A stretch of 64,000 nt of DNA from Luteolibacter flavescens. GTDB lineage: Bacteria > Verrucomicrobiota > Verrucomicrobiia > Verrucomicrobiales > Akkermansiaceae. Both the position numbers and the translations under genes were made by a program. The stretch covers positions 1 to 64,000 of the forward strand of contig NZ_JAPDDS010000006.1 of NCBI RefSeq assembly GCF_025950085.1, written 5' to 3'. Below, piece by piece: positions 1 to 8,464 of this stretch (position 1 is its first letter; the number at the start of each line of letters is the position of its first letter). The notes beneath the pieces were generated by a model. The model did no database searches. It saw only the letters and a program-made list of their open reading frames with translations, and had not been told where the DNA came from.

Positions 1-134
1 AGGGTTCGAGAATAGTCCAGACGCGGTTGGAAATGTCGTGACGATGAAGATCCCGGCTCACGCAAGAGCAGCTAACGCATCCTGATTGTTAATCCAACCG
101 AATCTTGCGACGACGCAGTCTAACGGGATACTGC
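1..134. other. Intergenic sequence left of the insertion sequence, no gene seen
   Basis: No convincing coding frame or repeat family is visible. It ends directly at the left inverted repeat of the IS element. It could be the edge of whatever the element landed in, but the sequence right of the element does not rebuild an obvious ORF with it. Confidence 0.4.
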
Positions 135-970
135 AAGCTATCCCAAAACCTGTTTCATCAACAGGATCGAGCATGTCAGATTGACGAATCCTTGGAACAT
201 CGCCGTCGACTTCTCCCAGCGGATGCATAGCCGCCGGTAGTTCTGGAGCCAGCCGATCGTGCGCTCCACCGTCCAGCGTCGCTTGTAGCGCCGCAGCTTG
301 CGGCCATCCTGCGTCCGGTTCCCAGGCTTCCGGTTGGAACGATGGGGGGAGATCATGTCCACACCCAGCCCGGCCAGGGTCTCATCGAGCTTGTCGGAGT
401 CGTAGGCCTTGTCTCCGACAAGGCGCTCCGGAAAGTCGACCGTGACCATGAAGTCGAAGAGTGGCTCGACCAGCTTGCTTTCATGCGGGCTCGCGCTGCC
501 GGTATTGACCGCCACCGGCAATCCCCTCGCGTCGACCATGATCATGATCTTCACGCCTTTGCCCGCCTTGGTGCCACCGATCCCGTCCCCGCCACCCTTG
601 GCCTTGGAGAAGGTGCCGTCGATGAAGCACTCGTAGAGCTTGAAGCCGCCGCGTTCCTCGACCATCGCGCCGACTTCGGCGAGCAGTTGCTCGAACGCGC
701 CGAGATTGACCCAGCGCTGGAATGCACGGTGGACCGAGCTCTTGGTGCCGAATTCCGAGGGTAGATCCTCCCACTTAGCGCCATTGTCGAGGATCCAGAA
801 GATGCCCGCGATGGCCTTGCGCTTGTCGGTGCGTGGCCTGCCGCCCTTCGGCCTGGCCGGTTCGTCGGGCAACAGGCGGCAAAGCATATCAAGCTGGTCT
901 TCGGAAAGCTCCATCATCGGACCGCATCAAGCACCATCCTTGCCAGAACCCAACGGTTTTGGGATAGCTT
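135..970 (-). mobile_element. IS5-type insertion sequence, complete
   Basis: The element is about 836 bp and is bounded by a perfect 16-bp terminal inverted repeat: AAGCTATCCCAAAACC at 135-150 and its reverse complement at 955-970. It carries one transposase gene. The transposase stop codon (138-140) lies inside the left inverted repeat, so the element is very compact. Both ends and the single ORF are intact, so it looks recently active. A target-site duplication is not obvious (left flank CTGC, right flank CTAG). Confidence 0.9.
138..917 (-). CDS. IS5 family DDE transposase
   Basis: 259-residue transposase that cuts and joins the ends of its own element. The N-terminal third (about 1-85) is the DUF4096-like helix-turn-helix region typical of single-ORF IS5 relatives, with GRPRTDKRKAIAGIFWIL followed by W-x-DLP. 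The DDE_Tnp_1 catalytic core follows. The candidate acidic residues are the Asp in FIDGTF (near 99), the Asp in GDKAYDS (near 168) and the Glu in RRWTVERTIGWL (near 219), which matches the family Y(2)R(3)E(6)R region. Length and motif order match complete copies, and no frameshift is seen. It is the only gene of the element. Confidence 0.93.
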   Translation of the reverse strand: MMELSEDQLDMLCRLLPDEPARPKGGRPRTDKRKAIAGIFWILDNGAKWEDLPSEFGTKSSVHRAFQRWVNLGAFEQLLAEVGAMVEERGGFKLYECFIDGTFSKAKGGGDGIGGTKAGKGVKIMIMVDARGLPVAVNTGSASPHESKLVEPLFDFMVTVDFPERLVGDKAYDSDKLDETLAGLGVDMISPHRSNRKPGNRTQDGRKLRRYKRRWTVERTIGWLQNYRRLCIRWEKSTAMFQGFVNLTCSILLMKQVLG

Positions 971-1456
971 CTAGTGTCTGTTGCCCCTGCCGGGGCTGGG
1001 ATGGGGTCTCAGTTGGGCGATTCGTGTTGGCGCGCGCTGGCGCTCTGGTGGTGAGGTACTGAGGGATGTCTTCCTGAGAGCGCACCGGTCAATGGACTGG
1101 CCCGAGTGGTCCTAGGCTGCGGATGTAGACCTATTAGCCCTCGGGGCGGTCGTTGTTTTTCGAGCGCGCGCGAGAGCGTCGTAGTTTGCCTCATTTTCGA
1201 TCGCCGGGCTCTGATTGTGATTTCCACCTCCTGATACCGTCCGCTTTTCTCTCGTCGGTTTCGCTAGTTTCGTTGTCGATCCAATCGCTCCTGAGGAGGC
1301 GTGGCTCTTCCCGGGGGTGCAGGGGTTTTCCATCGGCGGTGAAGGTGGCTTCGGGCCGGTCTGATGACCGGCGCTCCCAGGGGGGCTGGCGGTCTGTGGA
1401 GCTCGTGCTTCCGGAGTGACATTGTGGCGGGGACGGGGTAGAGGGGAGGGAAGATC
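971..1456. repeat. Intergenic region with two copies of repeat family B
   Basis: No gene is seen here. A well-preserved family B repeat lies at 1351-1384 (core GGCCGGTCTGATGACCGGC followed by GCTCCCAGG). A decayed inverted copy lies at 1077-1112. The stretch just before the good copy (1327-1350, ggtgaaggtggcttc) also recurs before other B copies, for example near 26420, so the repeated unit is longer than the hairpin. A good Shine-Dalgarno for the next gene sits at 1445-1450. Confidence 0.7.
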
Positions 1457-1891
1457 ATGGATGTTTCCCGCTCGCATTTCCTGAGGTCCGTCTGGCTGGG
1501 GCTGGTGGTGCCGGGGTTGCTCGCCTTCATGTGGATCGTCTCGATGGACAGCGCGAAGGGCGTGTGGCTGCGTGACGGGCCATCGTGGTGGGGAGTGATG
1601 CAGTATGAGGGTGAGGCGGGCGTCTTCTACCATGGCAATGCTGTGCCGGGGGCCGCGGGGCATGAAATGGAGATGGTGAATGTGGGCGGCGCGGGCGGCA
1701 GCCCGATGTATCGCGAGCGCTGGGAATTCATCCGGCCCCACGGAGTGGTGGTGCCGCACTGGGTGCTGCTGGCGACCTACCTGCTGCCATGGGGCGCGTG
1801 GCTGGCGTGGCGATGGCGCCGGGTGGTGCAGCGGGAGGCGGAAATGGCGCGCATGTTGCAGGATTCCGCTCTTCAATCCACCGGCCGGTGA
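1457..1891 (+). CDS. Small membrane protein with two transmembrane segments
   Basis: 144 residues of unknown function. A GGAGGG ribosome site lies 6 bp before the ATG. An N-terminal transmembrane helix (about 12-30, WLGLVVPGLLAFMWIV) is followed by a Gly-rich, probably periplasmic loop. A second helix (about 103-122) ends in PWGAWLAWRWRR, giving both ends in the cytoplasm by the positive-inside rule. It is a distant paralogue of the protein at 53509-53889, which has the same WxGV...FAW-xx-SM N-terminal helix and the same PWGAFLAWRFRR ending. I do not recognise a named family. Confidence 0.75.
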   Translation: MDVSRSHFLRSVWLGLVVPGLLAFMWIVSMDSAKGVWLRDGPSWWGVMQYEGEAGVFYHGNAVPGAAGHEMEMVNVGGAGGSPMYRERWEFIRPHGVVVPHWVLLATYLLPWGAWLAWRWRRVVQREAEMARMLQDSALQSTGR

Positions 1892-1999
1892 TGTATCAAG
1901 CGGCAGGGAATGCCATGACATGCATCGGGCCCCGGGCCGCGGCATGAAATACGATAGATCTAGTAGAAAGAGACGATGGATGCGACGAGGGGACAGGGC

Positions 2000-2482
2000 A
2001 TGATGTCGGGCAAGGGTGCAGGCTTGCGCATGATGGCCGCTGCGGCCGTGACCGCTGCGGTGCTCGTGCTTTTGCCAAGCTGCGGCTCCTGCGGAAGCGG
2101 GCGACCGCCCATGGTGGAGCGCGGCGTGAAGTACCAGCGAGTCACCATCGGTGCCTATGGCTCCGGAGATGCCATCGCGCTTTCCTCCAAGGACGCGCGG
2201 CGGCTTGTCGGCCTGCTCGGGGATTGCCGGCTGGTCGTGCCGGATGTGCCTCCGGATACGATGGTCTCGTGGTCGATGGAATACGTCGTCCACCTGCAGC
2301 CCGGCGCGCAGCCCGCAGACCAGGATCCCGGCGTGACCTTCACCGCGGACCGCGTGCTGCTCCACGCCTGCTGCATCCGCGACGGCACCCAGCGCGAGAT
2401 CCGCGAGCTGCTGGATCCCTACATGGACCGCATCGACGAGGCATCCCGGCGCGGCCGCACGCCCTACACCGTGCAGCGGTAG
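2000..2482 (+). CDS. Predicted lipoprotein
   Basis: 160 residues of unknown function. I start it at ATG 2000 because GAGGGGA (1987-1993) gives a good ribosome site at normal spacing. The earlier in-frame ATG at 1976 has none. The N-terminus is a lipoprotein signal: AAAAVTAAVLVLLPSC, with the lipobox Cys near residue 28, directly followed by a second Cys (SCGSC). The mature part is soluble, ends in helical KR-rich sequence and contains a CC pair (HACCIRD). The likely location is membrane-anchored in the periplasm. It lies 108 bp after the two-TM protein and may be cotranscribed. No domain is recognised. Confidence 0.7.
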   Translation: MMSGKGAGLRMMAAAAVTAAVLVLLPSCGSCGSGRPPMVERGVKYQRVTIGAYGSGDAIALSSKDARRLVGLLGDCRLVVPDVPPDTMVSWSMEYVVHLQPGAQPADQDPGVTFTADRVLLHACCIRDGTQREIRELLDPYMDRIDEASRRGRTPYTVQR

Positions 2483-2950
2483 CGGCCAGCTTCAGCCTGC
2501 TCTTGGATCGCCGCCGTCCTGGAGGCTTCAGACAAAGGAAGCACACCGCGAAAAACGCGAAATGGCGCGAAATCTGAAGGCATGATGAAAATCCCGAGCC
2601 AAAAATTTAGCGGGATCTCGCTTTGTTTCGTGATTCGATTTTACCTTCTCCGATGCCTGCGGGATGGCTACAGTTCCAAGTGAAATGTTCCGGACCCACA
2701 GCTTTCTTCCTGCCTTTAGATTTCGCGCCATTTCGCGTTTTTCGCGGTGAAATGAAAGCCCCGACCCTTTCGGAAAGCCGACCTCAACTATCCCGCACAA
2801 GCGCTGCTACGACCTTGCGTGACACACTCTAACAGATCTACGCATCTTCGCGCTCATCGCGGTTCGTTGAAAGCTCAAGCAGCTCGATGACGCGTGCCCC
2901 ATGCTCTCGACCGAGCGCCTGCGGACTCCCGGGAAAGATACTCTAACAGA
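2483..2950. repeat. Foldback repeat (family G) with perfect 32-bp arms at 2544-2749
   Basis: No gene is seen here. The arms at 2544-2575 and 2718-2749 are exact reverse complements over 32 bp (start of left arm caccgcgaaaaacgcgaaat), separated by 142 bp. The right arm and the sequence after it (to about 2830, ending acgaccttgcgtg) recur in diverged form at 42285-42411. A remnant of the same theme, cttcgcgctcatcgcggttcg, follows near 2846-2866. Confidence 0.75.
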
Positions 2951-3403
2951 TCAACCGCCCGCCGCGTAGCGGTCCGCCGCATCGTCGAAGCCGCCGGCTT
3001 CTTCCTCGATGTGGACTGCCATGGCATTCTCCTGCTCCAGGAGGGGGATGGCGTCGCCGCCCTGCTCTTCCAGGTAGCGCTCCAGGATCGCCTCCCGCGT
3101 CTGACGGTCCCGCGGGTAGGGATCGCCAAAGAAGGCCATCGCCTCCGCCAGCAGGTCCGCGCAATGCCGCATGCCCATCGCGCGAAAGGCCTCCACCGCC
3201 TCCGGTGCCAGCACGCCGGTGGGATTTGAGAAGAATTGCCCCAGCCCGCCATTCATGAATTCGGACTGCGCCCAGTGGGCGGCGAAAAGCAGTCGCGCCC
3301 TCTCCGGCGCTTCCGCGTATTGGCGAAGGAAGACATCGGGAGCATCGTAGATGCTGATGTCGTCCCAGAGGGGCTCCACGAGGGACCAGTAGCCGGTGCT
3401 CAT
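2951..3403 (-). CDS. DMP19 / DUF4375 family protein
   Basis: 150 residues. The core FMNGGLGQFFSNPTG (residues about 49-63) is the hallmark of the DMP19/DUF4375 family, followed by the helix EAVEAFRAMG and an acidic C-terminal half. DMP19 of Neisseria is a DNA-mimic protein that binds a repressor. Other members occur near polymorphic toxins as predicted immunity proteins. Which role applies here is unknown. The protein is strongly acidic (runs of E and D near the end), which fits either idea. The gene follows the protein at 3464-3874 by 60 bp on the same strand, so the two are probably cotranscribed. Confidence 0.8.
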   Translation of the reverse strand: MSTGYWSLVEPLWDDISIYDAPDVFLRQYAEAPERARLLFAAHWAQSEFMNGGLGQFFSNPTGVLAPEAVEAFRAMGMRHCADLLAEAMAFFGDPYPRDRQTREAILERYLEEQGGDAIPLLEQENAMAVHIEEEAGGFDDAADRYAAGG

Positions 3404-3463
3404 GATGCGGGTGATTGAGTGAAATGAGTTATTGTTAGATAACTGTAGAGTGCTCTCCCCGGA

Positions 3464-3874
3464 TCAACGGCGGTAGCTGCCGTCCGGCACGTGGGGGATG
3501 GGCTCCGGGTGGGCCATGCACCAGTCCACGGCGCGCTCGTTCACGCGGTAGTACGTGCTGCCATCGCCGCTCAGGTCCGGGGTGGCCTCGTCGCGGATGA
3601 TGGTTTCCACGAGCTCGCGGATGACCTGCTTCTCCGCCTCCGGGAAGGTATCGTCCTCGGTGATCTGCCGCGCGACGAAGCGCCACATCGTCTCGTGGTC
3701 CGCGTCCCAGTTTCCGTTGCCATTCCGGTAGGCCTGGTCCACCAGCTTCCCGCAGATGCGGATCAGCTCGCCCTGGAGGGTCTTCGCCGGGCCGCTCGGC
3801 GGCACGTGGGCATCCCACAGGCGTCCGTGCTCGTGTTTCCAATTGTAGGGAGCGGGTGCAGGGGGCGGGCTCAT
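3464..3874 (-). CDS. Conserved hypothetical protein, partner of the DMP19 gene
   Basis: 136 residues, no signal peptide or membrane segment. A Pro-rich N-terminus is followed by a helical, acidic protein with the distinctive block KLVDQAYRNGNGNWD and a C-terminal CMAHPEPIPHVPD. I do not recognise a named family. The acidic cytoplasmic character and the DMP19 neighbour suggest an immunity-type or regulatory role, which is inference only. The start codon is unusual: its ATG lies in the last, mutated unit of a 10-bp tandem repeat that forms the 5' leader (3871-3930), and no Shine-Dalgarno is seen. Confidence 0.7.
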   Translation of the reverse strand: MSPPPAPAPYNWKHEHGRLWDAHVPPSGPAKTLQGELIRICGKLVDQAYRNGNGNWDADHETMWRFVARQITEDDTFPEAEKQVIRELVETIIRDEATPDLSGDGSTYYRVNERAVDWCMAHPEPIPHVPDGSYRR

Positions 3875-3930
3875 GTGTGGGAATGTGTGGGAATGTGTGG
3901 GAATGTGTGGGAATGTGTGGGAATGTGTGG
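3871..3930. repeat. 10-bp tandem repeat, six units, abutting a start codon
   Basis: Five identical units of gaatgtgtgg (3881-3930) are preceded by tcatgtgtgg (3871-3880), which differs in two bases. On the minus strand the array reads as CCACACATTC repeats directly upstream of the gene at 3464-3874. The variant unit converts ATT to ATG and supplies that gene's start codon. Slippage would change the leader by one helical turn per unit. Confidence 0.9.
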
Positions 3931-4690
3931 CTACCCCTTAGCGCAACATCGGAGAAAGGAAAGGGACGGTTTTCGTTAGAGGGGATCGTGCCGTGTGATC
4001 GGTGCGAGGCAGATGGATCGCAGGTGTTTGATGGCGAATGATCGCCGCAAGGCGGGAGCGCTGGCTTTAGCCGGCGAGTGCTTCTTTCGTGGGAGCATTC
4101 AAACGTTAGCAGCCCCTGGGAGCGCCGGTCATCAGACCGGCCCGACGTCATCCTTGATGTCCGCATAGCCCCTACTGGGAACGCGGAATTCATTCCGCCC
4201 GGGTCACCCTGACTGCGGCCTTCATCAACCACTGATGGACACGGATAAAGAGGGGATGGGGTAGGTGGCTTTTGGGACCGGGATGGATGGGATGGATGGG
4301 CAAGTGACATTCTGCCCGAGTCTCCCGACGCCGCTCGCCATCACCCGGTGCCATCGTGGTCCGCATCGCTCCGCGTGCGGCCGAAGTCATCTGGCGGCCA
4401 GCCCCACCGGACTGATCTAACAACGACTGACCGCCTCACCCGCAATCACATTCACCCGAAAAGCAGACCGCACCCGCAGCTTCCCCACCGGCGAACCGCA
4501 CGCGGAGCGATGCGGACCGCGATTGGCTCCTGGTGATGGCGGGCTGTTAGGCTGCGCTCGGGCGGAATGAATTCCGCGTTCCCAGTGGGGGTGATGCGGG
4601 CTTTCCCGCTTCCACGCGATTGATTTCCTCCCATCTTCGAAATATCACATCTCCACCCCTCGTTTGTCTCGCGGCTTCGTCCATCCCGTC
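3931..4690. repeat. Intergenic cluster of repeat families A, B, C, D and E
   Basis: No gene is seen here. In order: family A 4051-4080; family B inverted 4112-4145; family D 4173-4207; family E inverted 4221-4250 (strand-reversed atccgtgtccatcagtggttgatg); two family C copies facing each other at 4351-4380 and 4496-4526; family D inverted 4559-4590. The block 4424-4526, read on the minus strand, recurs in direct form at about 5610-5700 on the far side of the next gene. Confidence 0.8.
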
Positions 4691-5593
4691 ATGCGCCTCT
4701 CCCGATATCTTCCGCGGCTGATTTCCCTCGTGTCACTTCCGCTTCTCTCCCTGCCGGCTCATGCGGAGCGCGAGCGATGGAAAATGATCGCCGACGATTG
4801 GCACCAGCAGTGGGAAGTCGCGGAGCGCGAATGGTCTGCCGCTCTGCGCGCGAACCAACCCGGCGAGGCCCCCGGAGATCTCGCCCTCCTCGTGGCGGCT
4901 GCCGAGAAGATCCGCCCGCTGGTGAAGATCCGCGAGGCCGAGGGCCCGCCTTGGGAAAACCAGCAGGCGAGCGATCGATACCTGCGCATGGATTGGCAAC
5001 TCGCCGTCGCCGCCACGGCAGCGGGCGATCATGCGAAGGCGCTGGAGTATCTCACGCAACAGGCGGCGACGCCGGTGTCCCTATTCGAGGGCTCCCGGAA
5101 TCCGGATAGCTTTGCCCCTGATGTCCTGGCGCTGCACGCGGAAATCATGGCGCGCACCGGCAAGGTGGCGGACATTCAGCACTCCGGGTATCAGGTCTTT
5201 GGCGTGGTGTCTCCGGGCGCACCGCCGCGGTTCGTCTTTGTCCGGGAGCCTTTCGAGAAGGAGATCTCGCAGATCACCATCGAGGGTGTGGAGGACGACG
5301 AGCAGAAGCACGAGGTGTCGCTCTATGAAGCGACGGCGGAAAGGGACGTGCGATACCTCGGCAGCTCGTTTGTCTACACTGGGCGCGGCAAGCTGACCGT
5401 GTCCGTCGCCGACCGCACCGGGCCCGTACTGACCCTGCGTGGCGTCACGAAGATCGTGGAATTCCGCGGCGAACTTCACGTGCCCCATCTTCACGTATCG
5501 CCGCGCTCGGAGATCGAGCTCCGCATGAACGGGGAAAAGATCGAGCAACCCCTCGATGCCATCCGCCGGATGGACCAGGCGGGGGAGAAGTGA
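4691..5593 (+). CDS. Secreted protein of unknown function
   Basis: 300 residues from ATG 4691. A TTG 27 bp upstream is in frame but would put nine extra residues before the signal peptide. The signal sequence MRLSRYLPRLISLVSLPLL ends at PAHAE. An alpha-helical, possibly TPR-like first half (about 30-150, with GDHAKALEYLTQQ) precedes a beta-rich second half (about 165-290), so the likely location is periplasmic or extracellular. No enzyme motif or named domain is seen. It stands alone between two inverted copies of a family C-containing repeat (4424-4526 and 5610-5700). Confidence 0.75.
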   Translation: MRLSRYLPRLISLVSLPLLSLPAHAERERWKMIADDWHQQWEVAEREWSAALRANQPGEAPGDLALLVAAAEKIRPLVKIREAEGPPWENQQASDRYLRMDWQLAVAATAAGDHAKALEYLTQQAATPVSLFEGSRNPDSFAPDVLALHAEIMARTGKVADIQHSGYQVFGVVSPGAPPRFVFVREPFEKEISQITIEGVEDDEQKHEVSLYEATAERDVRYLGSSFVYTGRGKLTVSVADRTGPVLTLRGVTKIVEFRGELHVPHLHVSPRSEIELRMNGEKIEQPLDAIRRMDQAGEK

Positions 5594-5609
5594 CGACCGC
5601 ATGGCTCCG

Positions 5610-5700
5610 GCATCGTGGTCCGCATCGCTCCGCGTGCGGTTCGCTGGTAGGGAAGCTGTGGATGCGGTCTGCTTTTCGGGTGAGCGTGATTGTGGGTGAG
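5610..5700 (+). repeat. Extended family C repeat
   Basis: The core CGTGGTCCGCATCGCTCCGC (within 5610-5640) is followed by about 60 bp (gcggtctgcttttcgggtg and onward) that match 4424-4495 read on the opposite strand. The two copies therefore bracket the gene at 4691-5593 as an inverted pair of about 90 bp. Confidence 0.75.
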
Positions 5701-5778
5701 GGTGAGGGCTGGCGAGAAGGCAGTAAGATAAAATGCCTGGCACCCGCTACGGGAGCACCCCTTCGACTCAAGATTAGA

Positions 5779-6282
5779 TTAGTCATTGCCCTCAGGCTTC
5801 GAATCCGGAGCGGGTTGAACAGCGCCGACTGGTTCCGCCGTTGCTGCTCGTGGATCCGGGGCGAGTCCACGGAGGATCTCAAGACGGTTCGGCGGAGCGT
5901 CTGGGGAGAGGAAATCGCCGATCGTATGCTCGGTTCGCCTTGGCCGACTCAGGAACTCAACCGGCCACTCTGTCCGGCGCTCCTCAGTCACAGGGACATA
6001 TTCGCCCTCTGCGGTCTCGTTGATGTGCTCTTTCTGAAGGATCAGAGCCAGTGGTTCATCAGACCCGGGATTGGCCTTTGCAAATTCAAGGGCCTCCTCG
6101 CAGGTCTCAAAAGCGTAGTAGTAATCCTCACCATCAAACTCGTCTGGTGCTCCGCGTTGAGGATGGCACCACACGCGATACTCCAGCACCTCGTCCCAAA
6201 CGTAGCCGCCGCCAGCGCCAGCGAGCGCCGGGTATTTGCTTACCATCTCAGGGGCGAGCACCGTTGGATAAGGACTCTTCAT
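5779..6282 (-). CDS. Conserved hypothetical protein (YVWDEVLEYRVWCHP family)
   Basis: 167 residues, cytoplasmic, no membrane segment. The N-terminal half is strongly patterned: SPYPTVLAPEM, then YVWDEVLEYRVWCHP, then DYYYAFETCEEAL, then PLALILQKEHI. From memory, proteins with this exact block order are widespread in proteobacteria and actinobacteria, where some carry a GNAT-acetyltransferase label. I see no acetyl-CoA loop here and would not assign that activity. The C-terminal 40 residues are low-complexity and Pro/Ala-rich. It is a lone gene with no visible operon partner. Confidence 0.75.
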   Translation of the reverse strand: MKSPYPTVLAPEMVSKYPALAGAGGGYVWDEVLEYRVWCHPQRGAPDEFDGEDYYYAFETCEEALEFAKANPGSDEPLALILQKEHINETAEGEYVPVTEERRTEWPVEFLSRPRRTEHTIGDFLSPDAPPNRLEILRGLAPDPRAATAEPVGAVQPAPDSKPEGND

Positions 6283-6802
6283 TCTTTGGCAGAACGGTTT
6301 TAATTGTTTGTCGAGAATGCGGTTCGCGAAGGCATATCCGGATCAAGTCGACTCGAACAGAAACGGGGAATCCGTAGTAGGTCAATCGGGTTCGATACTT
6401 GGAGACGCCCGAGAAATGTCCGATTTTTCTGAGCCGCGGGGAAGTTCTCTTAATGCGGTTGGTCGCTGGCTGGGTAATGGCACTTGGCGCTCACGCCAGG
6501 CGAAAGCATCGACATCCAGGATCAAGGAGATGCTCTGAATTCCGCGTTCCCTGTGAGGAGGGATGCCGGATGGCACTCGTTCATCCGGGGACTTCATTTT
6601 CCCAAAGTCTTTATCCCATCCATCCTGGTCCTGATCCCTTCAGTTCATCTGTGTCCATCCGTGTTTATCTGTGGTTGAAAAATACGAAGGCCAGGGATGG
6701 CCCGGGCGGAATGAATTCCGCGTTCCCAGGTGGCGCTCTCTGCGGAAATACTCGCCGGCTAAAGCCAGCGCTCCGCCTGCGGCAGCCATCCGGCCTCCGG
6801 CT
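6283..6802. repeat. Intergenic E-D composite repeat and family A copy
   Basis: No gene is seen here. A partial D copy is at 6536-6560. A composite runs from 6613 to 6730: catccatcctggtcctgatc, then the E motif (ttcatctgtgtccatccgtg), a variable spacer, then family D (gggcggaatgaattccgcg). Family A follows in inverted orientation at 6747-6787. The same E-spacer-D order recurs at 21487-21616, 32045-32137 and 32294-32391. Confidence 0.75.
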
Positions 6803-7852
6803 CTACGCTTCCAGCACCCGCATCTTCCCCGTCACCTCGCGCTCGTAAGCGTGGATCCTCTTTCCGTCGGGGTTGATGAATTGCACCGTCATCTTCTCCT
6901 CCGTGACGTGGATGTGATTGAAGCCGCGCGTCTGCATGCAGAAGCCGCGGCCCTTCCCCGGCACCACCTCGTAACGGCTCGCGCCGCCGCCGCCGGAGAC
7001 GACGAAGTCCGGCGAATACCCCTCCACCCGCAGATGCTGCAGATTGTGATCGTGCCCTGCCAGATAGAGGGAAACGCGGCCGTCCTTCAGGTAGGGCCCC
7101 CACTGCTCCAGCAGCTTCGACCCCGCCGCGTCGCCCCGGCTCTTCGTCTCGGAAAAGATCGGATAGTGCGAGACCATCCACAGCCACTTCGCCGCGGTGG
7201 GCTTGGCCATCTCCGCCGCCAGCCAGCGCCGCTGTGCGAGCTTCTCCTGCGGTGTCAGCGCGCCTTCGAAGTTGTTCCCGTCCAGATAGATCACCTTCAC
7301 CAGCGGCTTGCCCGTCTTCCCCGGCAGCTCGAAGGCATACCACTTCGCCGGCATCTTCCAGCGGGATCCCGGGCTCTGCCGCGTCCGCGCGAGCTGGTAG
7401 TCCGCCTTCAGCCGCCCCTGCTTCGAGTCATAGCTCGGGCCGTAGTCGTGATTCCCCAGCGTCGCGTAGAAGGGGCAGTTGAAGTCCTTCTTCGGATACA
7501 TCGCCGAGAAGCGCGCGGGGAATTCCTCCGGCATGAATTTCCCGTAGAAATTGTCCCCCAGCGCGAGTACGCACGACAGCGGCCGGCCGAGCGCCCCGGC
7601 GTAGGCCGCCATCTGGCGGGCCACCTGGCGTTGCTTGTCATTGTTCGTCCCGTAGTCGCCAACCGCCAGCAGGTCGATCCCCCCGGGCCCGAGCGCCGCT
7701 CCCTTGTCCGCGCCATCCGGAGCTGCGGCGAGCCGCCCCGCCAGCCCGCCCGTCAAGATGCCGGAGCTGAAAAGCAGCGTCGTCCTCAGCGCCTCGCGCC
7801 GGGACATCGGGTGGGGGGCTGGGTTCGAGTTTGAGGGTGAATGGCGGTTCAT
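6803..7852 (-). CDS. Tat-exported acid-phosphatase-like metallophosphoesterase
   Basis: 349 residues from ATG 7852. The frame is open far upstream, but that part is repeat-derived. A twin-arginine signal SRREALRTTLLFSSG lies near residue 16, so export folded through Tat is expected. The metallophosphoesterase motifs appear in order: GDYG (near 65), GDNFY (near 100), GNHDY (near 131), SHYPIF (near 229) and GHDHN (near 265). This set matches the tartrate-resistant/purple acid phosphatase type 5 branch, binuclear metal enzymes that hydrolyse phosphate monoesters. The likely role is periplasmic phosphate scavenging. The substrate is not determinable from sequence. Single-gene unit. Confidence 0.88.
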   Translation of the reverse strand: MNRHSPSNSNPAPHPMSRREALRTTLLFSSGILTGGLAGRLAAAPDGADKGAALGPGGIDLLAVGDYGTNNDKQRQVARQMAAYAGALGRPLSCVLALGDNFYGKFMPEEFPARFSAMYPKKDFNCPFYATLGNHDYGPSYDSKQGRLKADYQLARTRQSPGSRWKMPAKWYAFELPGKTGKPLVKVIYLDGNNFEGALTPQEKLAQRRWLAAEMAKPTAAKWLWMVSHYPIFSETKSRGDAAGSKLLEQWGPYLKDGRVSLYLAGHDHNLQHLRVEGYSPDFVVSGGGGASRYEVVPGKGRGFCMQTRGFNHIHVTEEKMTVQFINPDGKRIHAYEREVTGKMRVLEA

Positions 7853-8464
7853 GGGATCGCGATCTGTGGAGAAGGATGCAGGGGGATTCGCGGGAAAAAG
7901 GGGACAGGCAGGAGACGGTGAGGAAATGAGAAGCGAAGCGGGACGAGGTGCGGACGTCACGATACGCCTGCATGCCTGCGTTTTTATCCCCCGCATTCGC
8001 TCGGAGCAATGCTGGGGTTGGGGGCTGCTAGCTGCGTGGGAAGGTAGCTTTTCGCGGTGCGGCTTCCGCTGGGAGCGCGTGCCACCGGCTCGCTTGGACG
8101 GTCGGCGAAGTGACCGAAGAAGCTGCTGCAACCCGAGGCCATCGTGGTCCGCATCGCTCCGCGTGCGGTTCGCCGGTCCGGGGAAGGCTCCTATCAAAGC
8201 CCGCACTCCCCCACATCCTTCCAGAGCCGGAGATTGAGATCTGCCTGTAGAACTGCTTCGCCGCACGCGGAGCGATGCGGACCACGATGGCACAGGGTCT
8301 CCGCAAGCGGTGAAGGTGGCTTCGCACGGCTGTCCTGTATGTTCAGAAATGCCACCCCAAACCCCTGATCTGCTGCGGGTGGCTTCCGAGAATGGGCCGA
8401 TACAAAGCTCGTCGGAGGAAGTCACCCGCGGCGGATCGCCCGGAAGCAAACCCGTGTGCTTCCT
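7853..8464. repeat. Intergenic region with paired family C inverted repeats and family H
   Basis: No gene is seen here. Family H is at 8069-8114 (ctgggagcgcgtgccaccgg). Two family C copies face each other: 8138-8168 and 8261-8291 are perfect reverse complements over 31 bp, enclosing 92 bp. The sequence 8296-8330 resembles the lead-in of family B copies but ends in a degenerate hairpin. Long ORFs through this stretch are repeat artefacts. Confidence 0.75.

Noticed and set aside
3871-3930. CRISPR array
   Set aside because: Units are contiguous 10-mers without spacers and there is no cas gene in the window. The 9-bp array at 49038 fails for the same reason.
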